Of a DNA stretch of 64,000 bases, positions 11,742-23,247 are shown in pieces. How positions within the stretch are numbered: the stretch's first letter is position 1; every line of letters starts with the position of its first letter. The notes under the pieces are model-generated. The model was not told the DNA's origin. It saw only the letters and a program-made list of their open reading frames with translations, and ran no database searches. The position numbers and the translations under genes are program-made. Location: NCBI GenBank assembly GCA_030272155.1, contig CP126194.1:62001-126000 (forward strand). The letters are read 5' to 3'. This DNA is from Tetradesmus obliquus. Taxonomy: Eukaryota; Chlorophyta; Chlorophyceae; Sphaeropleales; Scenedesmaceae.

Positions 11742-13612
11742 CAGCAGCAGTGGCTGCAGCAGCAGGTGCAGCCGACAAGCAGCTCAAGCATCCCAAGCAG
11801 CCCAAGCAGCAGAAAGGCAAGGATGCCGCGGCAGTGGCGGCAGCTGCCGCAGCGGCTGAGCAGCAGCAGCAGCAGCAGCAGCAGCTGGCGCTGCTGGCCT
11901 CCCAGTACCAGCGCAGCAGGCTGGGCGAGTTCTACAGCGCCCACCTGGCGCGTGAGCTGCTGCTGAAGCTCAATCTGGACAATGTGCAGCAGCTGCCACG
12001 GCTAAAGAGCATCGATTTGAGCATCAGCGCCAAGGACACGCACGGGCGGCGATACGTGAGTGTAGATAGTGCACGCGTGTGCCGCGGCCTGAGTTGTCAG
12101 GACGCAGTCCTGGCTGCTGCTCACGACTGCCAGGCAGCTGTGCTGGCTGTGTAGGTTTCATCTGGTTTTGTATGAGTGTGTTACCTGGTGTGGAGCGCAG
12201 TGGCGTCACAGCAGCTGGCCGACTTGCATCGCTCGACCCTGCATTGCGCACAAAGCATCAAGCACAAGCAGTACCCTATATGCCAACAACATCATTGGTG
12301 CTGTTGCTGCCGCTGCCACTGTCGCGTGCTGCCGTCCTGCCTGCTGCCGTCCATTGGCCCGGCCAGGCTGAGAAATGGGAGATGCTGCTGCCCGCGCTGG
12401 CGCTGGAGTATGTGACGGGGCAGCCAGCCAGCTTCGTGCAGAGCCAGGTCAAGTACTACCGCAGCAAGAACGCCATCACAGGTGCGCGGCGCTTCTGCTG
12501 CTGCTGCTGGGCTGCTTGACTGGCAGCAACAGGCGGGGTCAGCTGCACCACCAGCCAGCTGTGGCTGTCAGCACCAGCGCATGCCTCAGCAGCAGCACTT
12601 ACCAGCAGCAGCAGCGCTGCCAGGTGCTGCCCCTACGGGCCGTGGCCGCGATGATATACGGGCCAGGACTGTTGCACCTGCCTGTGGCTGTAGCAGCTGG
12701 CTGGCTGTGCTGCATGCCATGCTGCTGCCACTTGTTGATGCAGGCATCTGCCAGTACTCACTGCCACCTGGCGCCCTCTGCTGCTGCCTGTGTGTGCGCA
12801 CATTTGCAGCGGTCAAGGTGCGTCTGGTGGGTGGCGCCGCGCTGGAGGTGCTGCAGAAGCTGGCCTACCTGGTGCTGCCCAGCCAGAACGCCTTTGCAGG
12901 CGTCAGCAGCAGGAGCCTGGACAGGAGCGGCAACCTGCACTTCAGGTGAGCTGGCACAGGGGCGGCACTGCAGGCGCAGCCGCATGGCTGGCAGCGCTTT
13001 GCCGCGGTGCCTTGCCAGCATGGCAGCGAGTGCACGGCTGGTGGCATGCTGGGCGAGGCAATGTGAGCAGTCGCAGCTGCTGCAAGTTGTTGCGCCCACA
13101 ATGGCGGCTGCTCTGCTGCCGGTGGAGCTGCCTGCTGTTGACAATACAGTTGCATTTGCCTTGTAAGCAGGCGAGCAAAGCGACCGGCGAGTGAAAGGTC
13201 CGACTGCGCTGTGTCATAGCTGCTGCACCTGGCAAGATCCTCTGCTGCAGGCCTGCTGCCCAGCCTCACTGTGCCGTGCATCGCGGCTCACACTGGTGTC
13301 ACCAGCGCTGAATGCACCTGCGCCTGCGTGTCTGCTGCGTCCTGCAGGATCCAGAAGCTGATCAACTTCCCCGACTTTGAGGAGCAGTACGAGATCTTTG
13401 AGGCGCTGGGCAGCCTGCACATCAGCGTCAACATGGCAGGCACACAGGGACGGCGCGGCCGCAGCCAGCTGCTGATGAGCGGCCTGCAGCTGCCCATGCT
13501 GCAGAAGAAGGAGAAGGGCGCTGTCGAGGCGGGCGGGGAGGCGGGCGGGGCGGCAGCAGCAGCGGAATCCAGTGATGAGGGCACCGACAGTGACAGCGAC
13601 CAGGACGACTGA
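11186..13612 (+). CDS. Mitochondrial large-subunit ribosomal protein uL5 (nuclear-encoded)
   Basis: This predicted 332-aa protein has six exons: 11186-11210, 11303-11400, 11696-12055, 12367-12481, 12810-12945 and 13348-13612. It binds 5S rRNA or the central protuberance in bacterial-type ribosomes. Residues 1-41 are Ala/Leu/Gln-rich with few charges, fitting a mitochondrial presequence. A Ser/Ala/Gln low-complexity linker follows. The uL5 fold starts at ARELLLKLNLDNVQQLPRL. It continues with QSQVKYYRSKNAITGVKVRL, the counterpart of the bacterial loop before LRG, and then FAGVSSRSLDRSGNLHFR and KLINFPDFEEQYEIFE, equivalents of the conserved FRG..DGRGNY and I.FPEI blocks. The tail is acidic (SSDEGTDSDSDQDD). 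Chlamydomonas mitochondrial DNA encodes no ribosomal proteins, so a nuclear location is expected. The two N-terminal exons are the least certain part. They were chosen for exact phase and presequence character. Confidence 0.8.
11431..11475. repeat. CAG triplet tract, intron 2 of the uL5m gene
   Basis: This is an uninterrupted run of about fifteen CAG units, roughly 30 bases after the exon 2 donor at 11401. Confidence 0.9.
11700..11739 (+). repeat. CAG/AGC tract coding for poly-serine in uL5m
   Basis: About thirteen triplets at the start of exon 3 are read in the AGC (Ser) frame. They form the linker between the presequence and the ribosomal fold. Confidence 0.85.
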
Positions 13613-14244
13613 GCAGGCAGTGACGCCCAACTGGCAGTGTTTCGGGACAGATTGTCAGGGACTGTGAGCATCGCCCAGTGTGGTGTGCATAGGCAGCATT
13701 GCAATGTATGGCACTTGTCGAGTGCTGCATGGTGGTCTGTTGCTGCTGCTAGCAGTGGCTTTGGCTAACAGGTGCATGGTGTGTCTTTGTGTCTGGTGAC
13801 ACCAGCAGGCTGGTCAACAGTGGCAGCGTGTGTGTACGGCTGTGCGAGATCATGGTCGGCTGTTTTGGAAACATCTTTCATTATGAGGATGCTCTCGTGG
13901 ATGGTCGCAGTGCGGTCTGCAGCCTGGTGATGCCGTGCGTTTCACCAGTGAAACACTCACTGCTGAGCAAGCACCAGTACCACTGCCTGTCAAACTCAGA
14001 TTCCCCTGCAGACCCCGTATGATCATCCAGTTGCCATACTTAGATTGTCCAAACTGTCTAAATGTATCGTGCTTGCTCTCCCTTTCATGCACATTCGATT
14101 TGCACCCTATCAGCACAGCTCGATTCCTCCGAGCCGATCTTTCAAAATGTTTGCAACTCCAACGTTATGATACGAAGCTCCAGCAGGCTCTACGTGGCCT
14201 GAGCGCATAACGCACACAGTTCCCGAAAGAAAAGCAGGGCGAGC
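13613..14244. other. Short intergenic region between tandem plus-strand genes
   Basis: These 632 bases hold the 3' UTR of uL5m and the promoter and 5' UTR of the next gene. I recognise no coding exon or obvious signal. Confidence 0.45.
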
Positions 14245-15762
14245 ATGCTGGCAAGGACTCTGGTTTACGTCGCACTAGCTCTAGGTATGTCTATATGGCG
14301 CGTATACTTGCTGCAGCAATGCGCCAGCAGGCCAACGGCCATGGCGCCAACAACCCTCTCAACTTGCTGCTGCAGGTGTAGCCAGGTTATGCGGCTTCAG
14401 CCTGCTAGAATGGATGCTGTCAGCGGTGGCTGGGCTGTACCTTGCTGCAACAGGCATGATAAGCCTGCTGTGGCGACTGGTGCACCCCAGCCCTGAGGCA
14501 TCCACAGCAGCACTGCCAGACCTGCACCAGGTGCGCCCCCCAGCCAGGGCCTGGCTCAACGCATGGCACCACAGTGGCACCATCAAAGGCAACAGTTGGT
14601 GCATGCTTTCAGGCAGCACAGCCATGCATATTCCACAGCAGGTTGTGTCCCCAGATCCATGTGCAACTGCACACTGCACTGCACATCTGCCTGTGCTGGG
14701 CTGCAGCATGCACAGGCGCACCTAGCACCCAACACATGCACTCACAGGAGTTTGCCAGGAGGCAGCAGCAGGGCACGCTTCACAGACACCATTGCCGGCT
14801 GCAAGTCTTCCTTGTATACTAGCCATAGCAGCACAGCATGCTGGCTCTGCATATCAAACTCCGCATCGGCCTGCCCGTCCTCGTCCTGTATTTTGTTGCG
14901 TCCCCTGCAGGCCATCTTTGCCGTCACGCGTGATGCGGGGCGCGTGGCCGACCTGCTGGAGGACTTCTTCGCACTGCAGCAGCGGGAAGCTCACGGTGAC
15001 TCTGGCCTGAAGGCCAAGTTCATGGCCTACCTGGCTGGCCAGGCGCACACCAGCTACAGCGTGGTGGACAACCAGCTGAGCTGGGTGCTGTGGCTGTACA
15101 GCCTGATCTGGATGCCGCTGCTGGTGGTGCTCTGCTTCATGCGCGCAGCACGCAGCGCAGCGCCACGCGGCGGCAGCAGCAGCGGCAGCGGCAAGGCAGT
15201 CCCAGCTGCGCCCCAGCAGCAGGGGCTGCTGCGCAGCGCCAGCGCTGCCAGCACGCCACGTGCCGCGCTGTCAGCAGCAGCATCGGGCAGCTTGCTGCTG
15301 CCGTCCGAAAGCATAGGCGGTGTGGGCTGGCAGCAGCATGAGCTGAGGCGCAGCTCTGGTGGTTACTCTGAGTCAGCTGCAGGGCCAGGCAGAGGGCTGC
15401 GCAGGTACGCCTCTGTGGGCACGCAGCAGCAGCAGCAGCGCAGCAGCCGCAGTGGCAGCCTGGAGGCGGGGCACGGGCTGCCTCCCGCTGCGTCATTGCC
15501 GGCACACCTGCTGCTGGCGACAGGCAGCAGCAGCAGCCTGGTGGGGTCGTCAGGCGGCAGCAGTGGGAAGCTGGGCACGTACCGTCTTGCTGTGAGTGCG
15601 GCTGATGGCGACTTGCATGCGGATGACCGGTATGCAGCGGATCAGCTGCGCCGGCAGCGAGGCAGCGCAGACGGCGCCGGCGCGCACATGCCCCGCAGCA
15701 GCAAGCGAGGCGTGCAGCAGGCGGCTGGCAGTGAGCAGTGCGGCTGGCAGGGCCTGAGCTAG
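14245..15762 (+). CDS. Unassigned membrane protein with serine/glutamine-rich tail
   Basis: I do not recognise the family. The model has three exons, 14245-14284, 14376-14530 and 14911-15762, all in phase, giving 348 aa. The start ATG opens a hydrophobic segment (ARTLVYVALALG) that runs across the first intron toward residue 20. A second hydrophobic segment, MLSAVAGLYLAATGMISLLW, lies near residues 27-46. A predicted helical region (VTRDAGRVADLLEDFFALQQ) follows. A strong transmembrane segment (WVLWLYSLIWMPLLVVLCFM, about residues 116-135) comes next. The remaining 200 residues are Ser/Gly/Gln-rich and probably disordered. A possible extra exon near 14750-14810 was left out because its donor is weak. 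The window shows nothing that suggests a function. Confidence 0.6.
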
Positions 15763-17834
15763 CAGCCTGCAGCATGCAGGCTAGCGCAAGCGGCAGCAGT
15801 GCTGGTGCATGGATGATGAGCAGCTGCCAGCTGCAGCAGCAGTGCTGGTGCATGGATGCCGAGCAGCTGCTGGTGGTGCTGGCCCAGCACCCCTGTGGTG
15901 ACCACACCCGCGACCATCTTGACCACCAACGTGACCAAACATAACACATTGTGACTGGCGCCTTGACAGCACGCGCTGCGTGCCAGGCTGCCGAGCAAGG
16001 GCCCCACACCGGGTGTGTTGCCATGTCTCAGGCAGAGAAACACGCACATGCATTCCATCGACGCATGTGACCACATGACAAAAAACTATGAAGATGTGTT
16101 GTTTGTATCAGCAAGTGCAGTCGCCCTGATTGCGGCATGGCTGTGTTCATGGTTGGGATCCCAAGAATGTGTTGCATGTTAAAAACCACCGATGCACATG
16201 CACAACCGTGTTGCCGTGCATCCACCTGTGGGTGCTTGGGTGGATGCTTGGCTTCTCGTGAGCCTCATCTAACAATGCTTGTGATCAGCAAAAGAGCATC
16301 AGCCATATGCATGCACATCTGTGGGCAAGCCCTGTGCAGTTTGCAATTGCTTCCAGCTGCTTTCTGTAAGTTCATGCGTTGGTTGTGCGCTGCGAGAACC
16401 TTGCTCTGCAATGGCTGCACACGCATGGTACTGTGTCGGCAACTGCTGTGAATGCAGAATGCTGATCAGCTACTGGTGCCAGTTTTGCAAACTAAAGGCT
16501 GTGCAGAGGCCTGTATGAATATGTGCTGCATTCATGAAAGCAGCTGGGTGCCAGTGCATCATGCTGGCCACCAGCCATGTACAAACCTGCCTCCCTGCTC
16601 TGTACCGGGCAGCAGCAGCACTAGTATGCATTGACTGGTTTGGAATATTGTGCTGTAACAACTTGACACCTATATAAGCCTGGATGAGTTCCGCCTGTTG
16701 CGCAACGAGCAGCTGGTGTTGCTGGCCAGTATCCTTGCTGCAGAATGCTGACTTGCACGGGTCATACTGCCAGCATCTCTTCACGAACGAGCAGGCACAT
16801 CTTCTATAAACACCGTCTGCTTCAACTGTAATGGGAATCAATTGCAACCGAGGCTAGTGAGACCCTCTATGACAGCACTGCTAGAAGCTGAGCTGCACAG
16901 AGTACTTCACCAGTGTTGACGGCGGACGACACAAGAGCAGCTGCACTGCATATCACAACATGTTTGATTGACCAGCAGACTAGTTGAAGGCGCAGTATAG
17001 CAACTCCTCCCGTAAAGGCCATGGAGTCTGGAGCACTCAGCAAAGCAGCACGTGCACATAATCCTGAACGTTGGCAAAAGGCAGGAACAGCATGCTGAAA
17101 GCAATACAAAACACATTCGGATACTAAATATGTCTGCGATCTCCGACTAAGTGGCTTATCGCGTAAGTAACACGCGTCAGTTGTGCCACGTCTGTAAACG
17201 CCCACAACAGGATTGATACTGCGGAGTCGCAGCGTTTGTGCTTATCGTCCGGGTCTCAGCACCAAGCCATATATCCATGTCGAAAGCAGTCGTGAGCATG
17301 TGCTTGTGGCTTCAGAGTTCGCAGCGAAGACCAGAGTTTCGGTGTTGAGGCTGAGCACAGTTGATTTTCTAGTCACGCTCTACATAACTGTTTTTATCAC
17401 ATATTAGACTATTTTTCAGAAGCTTTCACGGAGTGTACGGTGCCCAGCAGGTCAGTGGCTGTGGTGGCTCGCAAGACAGCACACTATGGCAGCAGTTTGT
17501 AGGACCACTTGTTTGCTTGTAGTTGTTGAATGGTTATCTGTTGTATAGCTGCGGCTCCCGACCCACCACTAGAACAGTAACGTCGCCGATAGGCGTTTTC
17601 ACGTTCCTGGCCTCCAGCGAGAAAGGAGGTCACTTCAAGTGTTGACTGCTAGTTGCGGTAGCTTATTTCACTGGCTGAAACGGCTCTTCGACTTTCGTCA
17701 TGCTGCTGCCTGGTGGCCCGCCTTCCACCCAAGTCTCCCCGCCCAAGCCACAGCTGACCTGTGGCAGATCGTGTTCTGCATCAGCTGACCCCGTGTTATT
17801 GCCTTGCTTGTATCTATGCAGGTCTGTTGATTGA
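15763..17834. other. Intergenic region before the MYB gene
   Basis: This region is about 2.1 kb and I see no coding exon. A direct repeat near its left end is listed separately. The distal part (16.8-17.8 kb) is less triplet-rich than its surroundings and probably includes the MYB promoter and 5' UTR. Confidence 0.45.
15793..15858. repeat. Two direct copies of a ~20-bp unit
   Basis: AGCAGTGCTGGTGCATGGATG occurs at about 15795-15815 and again at about 15838-15858, just past the stop of the membrane-protein gene. Confidence 0.65.
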
Positions 17835-19814
17835 ATGTCGACGCATGCAGCCCAGAAGGCTGCGCGCAGGCGCCGCTATCCAGTCGCTAAAGTCAAGGGT
17901 GGCTGGACAGATGCTGAGGACGCGGCGCTGAAATCGTGAGCTGCTGCAGCTGTATTTGTGGTTCAATTACCTAATTGTTGTTGTTGCTGTGAGCAGCAGC
18001 ATCATAGGTTGAGCAGCTGATGTGCGTGCCTTGGTGCTGCTTGGCATGCATGCATGACATGGGTGATGCCAACATGACTTGGGTGCTGACAACATTATCT
18101 TCAGCAGGGTCGCAACTGTATTGTAGCAGCAGCCAGTATGATGCATAGCCAGTCGAGCAAGTGCAATCCCCATCAGTTCCTGCATGCTGCTCCTGCCACA
18201 TATCTTCACAAATCATCTGCAATGCTCCTCTGCGGCTGCGCGCAGGCTGGTGACGGAGCACGGCGAGGGCAACTGGAGCGCCATTGCGCGCTGCCTCAAC
18301 TCGCTGTTTGCCAAGGGCAGCGAGGAGGGCCGCATTGGCAAGCAGTGCAGGGAGCGCTGGAACCACCACCTGCGGCCAGACATACGCAAGGACGCGTGGA
18401 CGCAGGAGGAGGAGGCGCAGCTGGTGGCGGCACACAAGATGTGAGTGGCTGAGGCTGGGCAGCCGCAGTAGGAGGTAGCTGCAAGCAGCGCAGCTGTCAG
18501 CCGTGCAAGCATCAGGCAACTCGGCTGTTGCAGCAGTCAGGCAGACATTGCAGTGACGGCAGCAGTCAGTTGTGTGCGTCTCTGCTGCGCAGAACAAGCA
18601 TCGCGGCATTCTGTCAACTGGCAACCGTGGCACAGCATGCTGGCACACTGAAACACAACACACATCCTGTCAAGCACCAGCACTCAACCTGCTGCCCCCT
18701 CCACCGCCCCACCCGCAGGTACGGCAACCGCTGGTCAGACATCGCCAAGCTGCTGCGCGGCCGAACCGAGAACGCGGTCAAGAACCACTGGAACGCCACG
18801 CTGCGCCGCAAGGACATGATGACGCGGCCCTGCCCGGGCGGCACTACGCCCCCCACAGCGCTGCGCAGCTACATGGTGGCCATGGGCCTGCTGGCGCCAC
18901 CCCCAGCAGCACAGCAGCAGGCGTGGCGGCAGCAGCAGCACTGGGCGTGCGAGCAGCAGCAGGAGGAGGCTGTGGTGCCAGCAGCAGAAGGTGATGCAGC
19001 TTCTGCTGAGCCAGCAGCAGAGGCAGGTCAGTGTGCTGGTGACACCAGCAGCGGAAGGAGCCGCAGCAGCAGCCCCTGCAGCAGCAGCAGCACCAGCAAC
19101 CAGGTGGGCAGCAAGCGGCAGTGTGAGCCTGAGAATGAGGGAGCGCTGCTGCCGGCAGCTGCAGCAGCTGCGCTGGACGCCTTGGAGCATCAGCGCAGCG
19201 CCAAGCGCTGCAAGGCCGCAGCAGCAGCTGTGCAGCAGCAGCAGCAGCTGGGTGCTTCCTCGATGTCTCCTGCCGTGCTGAGCCCTGCCGTGAGCCCTGT
19301 GCTGAGCCCCTGCAGCTCTGAGCACAGCATGCAGGCCGGCTGGCACGATCTCAGCCTGGCGGGCAGCGAGCAGCGCGCCCAGGCACAGCAGCTGCTGCAG
19401 GCGCAGCAGCAGGCTGTCGCTGCCATGGGATCAGCCAGCATGCTGGGTGCTGCAGCGCATCAGCAAGCATGGCAGCAGCAGCAGCAACAGCAGCTGCTGG
19501 CCATGCACCAGCTGCTGGCGATGCTGCAGGCGCCAGCAGCGGCCCCTGCAGTAGCTGGCTGGGACAGCAAGCGCGGCAGCAGCGGCAGTGAAGCAGACGT
19601 AGCGCCCTGCACAGCCTACGGTGCAGCAGCTGGCCTTGGCAGCAGCAGCGTGGATGCAGCTGTGCAGGCTGCGGCCGCCTCCCTGCAGATCAAGCCGCTG
19701 GTGCTGCACGCGCTGCCAGCAACTGAGGAGCAGCAGCAGCAGCAGGGTGTGGATGGCGTGGATGCGAGTGACATCCAGGCCGCGGAGCTGATGCTGGCGC
19801 TGCGCGCAGGCTGA
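17835..19814 (+). CDS. MYB transcription factor, two-repeat, c-Myb/3R-like
   Basis: This predicted 463-aa protein has three exons: 17835-17935, 18246-18440 and 18719-19814. The first MYB repeat (about residues 24-85) runs from [15 protein letters not shown] to [18 protein letters not shown]. The second (about 86-133) has three tryptophans, ending [20 protein letters not shown]. The GKQCRERW...RPDIRKDAW and NAVKNHWN motifs are typical of the R2-R3 pair of animal c-Myb and plant 3R-MYBs. The second repeat starts with Trp, not the Phe/Ile usual in plant R2R3 proteins. Between helices 2 and 3 of the first repeat there is an insertion of about ten residues ([10 protein letters not shown]) where c-Myb has a tight turn. 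The 330-residue remainder is Gln/Ala/Ser-rich from CAG repeats and is probably a disordered regulatory region. Role: nuclear DNA binding. Target genes cannot be inferred. Confidence 0.87.
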
Positions 19815-22800
19815 GCGGCGCACCACGCTGCCGGCACTATGTGAGGTGGTACTGCATGGCCTCAGACTGAGGCAGGGCGGGGCCAGGTGGATTCGGATGC
19901 TGCTGTGCACGAGCGCAGCATGCATGTTGTGAGCACGTGGTTTTGTGTAATGGTGGTGTAGCAACCTGCTGGACTTGCGCCTGCAGTGGACGTGAAACCA
20001 GCTGCCCTTAGCGGGCGCATCCTGTGTGACACCTCTGCCCGATTTTGTGTTCTGGCGTGATGTGCTGCCGGTGCTTGTGAACTGCCAGCGGTTTCGCTGG
20101 CTCTTGTGGTGGTGCAATTCGGAGCATAGCAAGCTATGTACGCATGTGTTTGGTTGCGTGTCGATCTCTTGTTCAGCCGGCAAGGCGCAGCGGCTGTATT
20201 GGCCGGCTGCTGCCCACCCCGGGCTGCCTATCAGGTGTACAGCGGCTGCAGGCGCACTCCATGCAGCTTGCACCCTCCCCTAGGCGTGCGCTGCCGCGGC
20301 AACCATGCAACGCGTGTCTTGTGTTGCTGTGTATGGTGTTGGCAGCAGACTAACCCCTGTCACCAAATGGTATTGTGTTGCTGAGTGTTGTGTGGCTGGC
20401 AATGTGTTGGTCAGGCCCGTGGTGCATGCGCACTTTTGTGGGCTTATCATCTGTTGTGTGTGACGGTGAGTGCAGCAGACCTGCCAGCTCCGCGCTGGTG
20501 CTGTTTTTGTGTGACCTGGGCAGCAGGGCTGGCTCAGCTGCCTGCCCGCCTGACTGCTGTGCACAGACCTGTGTGTGTCCGCTGGTTGTCTTCTGTCAGC
20601 AACAGGCCTGTTTTTGTGCTTGCTTCTTGATGCGGCCCGCCGTCGAAACAGGCGCCACTAGGAGTGTTGAAGTTTTGTGCGTGCATGTGCGGCGTCAGTG
20701 CTGCACACCACACATTAGGTAGCGCTTCTGTTTGATGGTGCGTGGTGGCCCGCTGGGTTGGCTGATGCGGCTCACACAGCCACAGGTCACAGGCATGAGC
20801 TGGTGGTGGCTCTTCCAGCTACCCACCTGGTGTTTGCCTCCTGGCAGGGCTGTGCTGCATGCCAGCAGCAGCCTGCCTCTACTAGGATGGCCGCCAGTTT
20901 CAGTGCTGCATGCAGTGTGTGTAGCGCTGGCGCTGCGTGGGCTCCATTCAGCCTTTGCTGCTGCGGATGCATGCTTGCATGTGGCTTGCAGCCTTCGCGG
21001 CAGCGCGTACTAGCGCAGCAGGCGACACATGTGAGAGGTGCCGCCCCTGCCATGAACTGTTGTTGGCGTGGTTGTTTACTGCCAGGTGTTGTAGTACCCA
21101 TCGTAGCATCCTGGCGGCGTGAGTTCTTTGTTCCTGCCACCTGTAGGCTTGATTTGCTCGACTCCCTTGCATGTGTTCAGCACCCAGCAGGCGTGCAGCT
21201 CCAGACACGCAAACCCTGACTGACCTGACTGCGGTTTTTTGTGTTACTGTTCCCCATCTCATTCAAACTGCTGTATGCCGGCAGTGCTGCACAGCAGGAG
21301 TGTGTGTTCTTGTTTTCCCGGTCATCTCAGCAGCAGCAGCGGCACAGCTCAGGACACCTGCGCCTGGGCTGCAACCTGACCCGCGTTGGACTGCGCAGCC
21401 TGTACCTTGACTGCCCTGTACTATGTGTTGTGTTCTGACCGTGTGCACTGCGTTCATGCTCTGTGTGGTGTGTGGGACAACAGTAGGCTAGGTGCAGGCT
21501 GCATCTGGGGCTGCTGCGCGCGCATGTGTGAGTGTGTGACTGTGAGCATTACTGGGGGGTTAGCTCTTCATGCCTTGCGCTGCCGGCGGTGCGTAGCCGG
21601 CAGCGCAGGTGCAGCGTAGTTGAGGGGGTGCACTTGCACTGTTTGAATAACTTCAGGGGTGTGCATATGCTCTGGCAGCCGCGAGGCGTGTGTATCAGTG
21701 TTGTATCACTGCGTAGATTAGCTCCTGGTATCCCTTGAACAGCAGCATGCGCATGGCTAGGGCAGCGCCTGTGCAGCCCTTGCTGCAGCGAACACCTTAT
21801 TCAGCACGTTGTCTTGGATTCCTGCTTGTGTTGATGCAGTCCTGTGCGCCCCGTAGTGAGGGCAGCTTGGGTGAACATGCGCATGCAATATGACCTGTGG
21901 TGCGCCCTCACTCCTGGCAGCGCAGCAGCCAAATTGGGGTTGAACCCCATGAGCATGTTCCGGAACTTGCAGCCTTTGCACTGCGGCCTGCATGCTGAAG
22001 TGCGGCTCGTGTGTTTGAAGAAGGGCTGTCATTTGTATTTCGACCCTGTGGCTGGGCTGGGTCAAAGTTTCTTCGGTACGCGCAGCCATATGGCGCCACC
22101 TATGAAGGGGAGGGCTGCAGGCCCCTACGGGCGTCTGGTGCTGCTAGCACAGGCAGGCTGGTGCTGGCAGTGGAGATGTTGTGGGCATGCAGCACCAGTG
22201 CAGCTGCTGCTTAGCGACTGGCAATCTGGGCCATGGAACAGTCTGGGCCTTTTCCACCAGTAACGTCAACTGATATCTATTTCAGGCTACCATGTAACTC
22301 AGGTGCTTTGGGAGTACGTGTTTGGTGGAAGGTGCTGTGGCTGCCTCTGCTGGTGTTGAGGTGTTGCACCCAACTTGCACCTCAGGAGCGTGCCGTGGTG
22401 CATGCCACTGGCACGTGGCATGATCGGTGCGGTGGTAGCAGACTGCTCCAACAATGACAACACAGAGTCAGCTGCTTGCGGGGATGTATTGTTACGCCAG
22501 ACCGCTTTTTAAGCAGTTCTACTATTCGGGGTCCGAATTTCCTCGTGGGCTGCACACCACGCCACTGAGTGCATCAAACAGAGTGTTCCAGCCTGGAGGA
22601 CCCTGGCAGGGTTGTGCAACTGGATGACATGGTCCCACCATTCAACACAATAAAACCGCTTAAATGAGCAAAAGTGTCGCAATAATATTGTTGTGATTCC
22701 ATTGTTTCGTGTGCTGAGCTCGGCACTGCGTCCCGCACCGGTGCGGTAGCATCTGTGCATGCGCTCGTCCAGCAGGCAGCACCCGCTGACATCAGTAGCC

Positions 22801-22849
22801 AGTCACAGCACGGAACAAACAGAACCTGAACCTGCGCTGTGCTGCTTCA
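19815..22849. other. Intergenic region, about 3 kb, no supported gene
   Basis: The open frames here are short and lack domains or consistent splice-linked partners. The DNA is GT/TG-rich on the plus strand and less CAG-rich than genes nearby. I see no transposase, reverse transcriptase or RNA gene. Confidence 0.45.
19946..19950 (+). promoter_or_regulatory. Candidate polyadenylation signal of the MYB gene
   Basis: TGTAA lies about 130 bases past the MYB stop codon. TGTAA is the standard chlorophyte poly(A) signal. The assignment rests on motif and distance only. Confidence 0.4.
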
Positions 22850-23205
22850 ATGCGAGTAGTGTCGGGGCTGGCTACTGGCACAGCCACATACAGGCCATTA
22901 GCAGCAAGGTCAGCATGGTGGGGGCCAGGCAGCCGCTACCTGTGCACGGTGCGCAGCCAGCGAACTGCAGGTGACACGGTGAGACCTCAAGAAGACAACC
23001 ACGGGCAGCCTGCGAGTAAATGGCTGTACTGCGCCCAGCTCCCTGCTTTTGACCAGCAGTACTGTTGCTGTTGCTTTTGTCGCCAGACCCCTTGCAGCCA
23101 GCTGTCGTGCGCACACTGTACATGTCATGGCTTGGCGCCCTGTATGTATGTTGGTAACGCACAGGAGCGCTTGTATCCTGCCATGTGTGCAGGACACCAA
23201 TGCAG

Positions 23206-23247
<42 letters not shown>

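Noticed and set aside
14752..14812. Extra exon in the orphan membrane-protein gene (EFARRQQQG...)
   Set aside because: It has a good acceptor but only a weak GTCTTC donor. The model without it keeps phase and reads smoothly.
19815..22849. Several 80-150 codon frames considered as genes
   Set aside because: No domain, no presequence and no phase-matched splice partners; codon pattern unlike the real genes.
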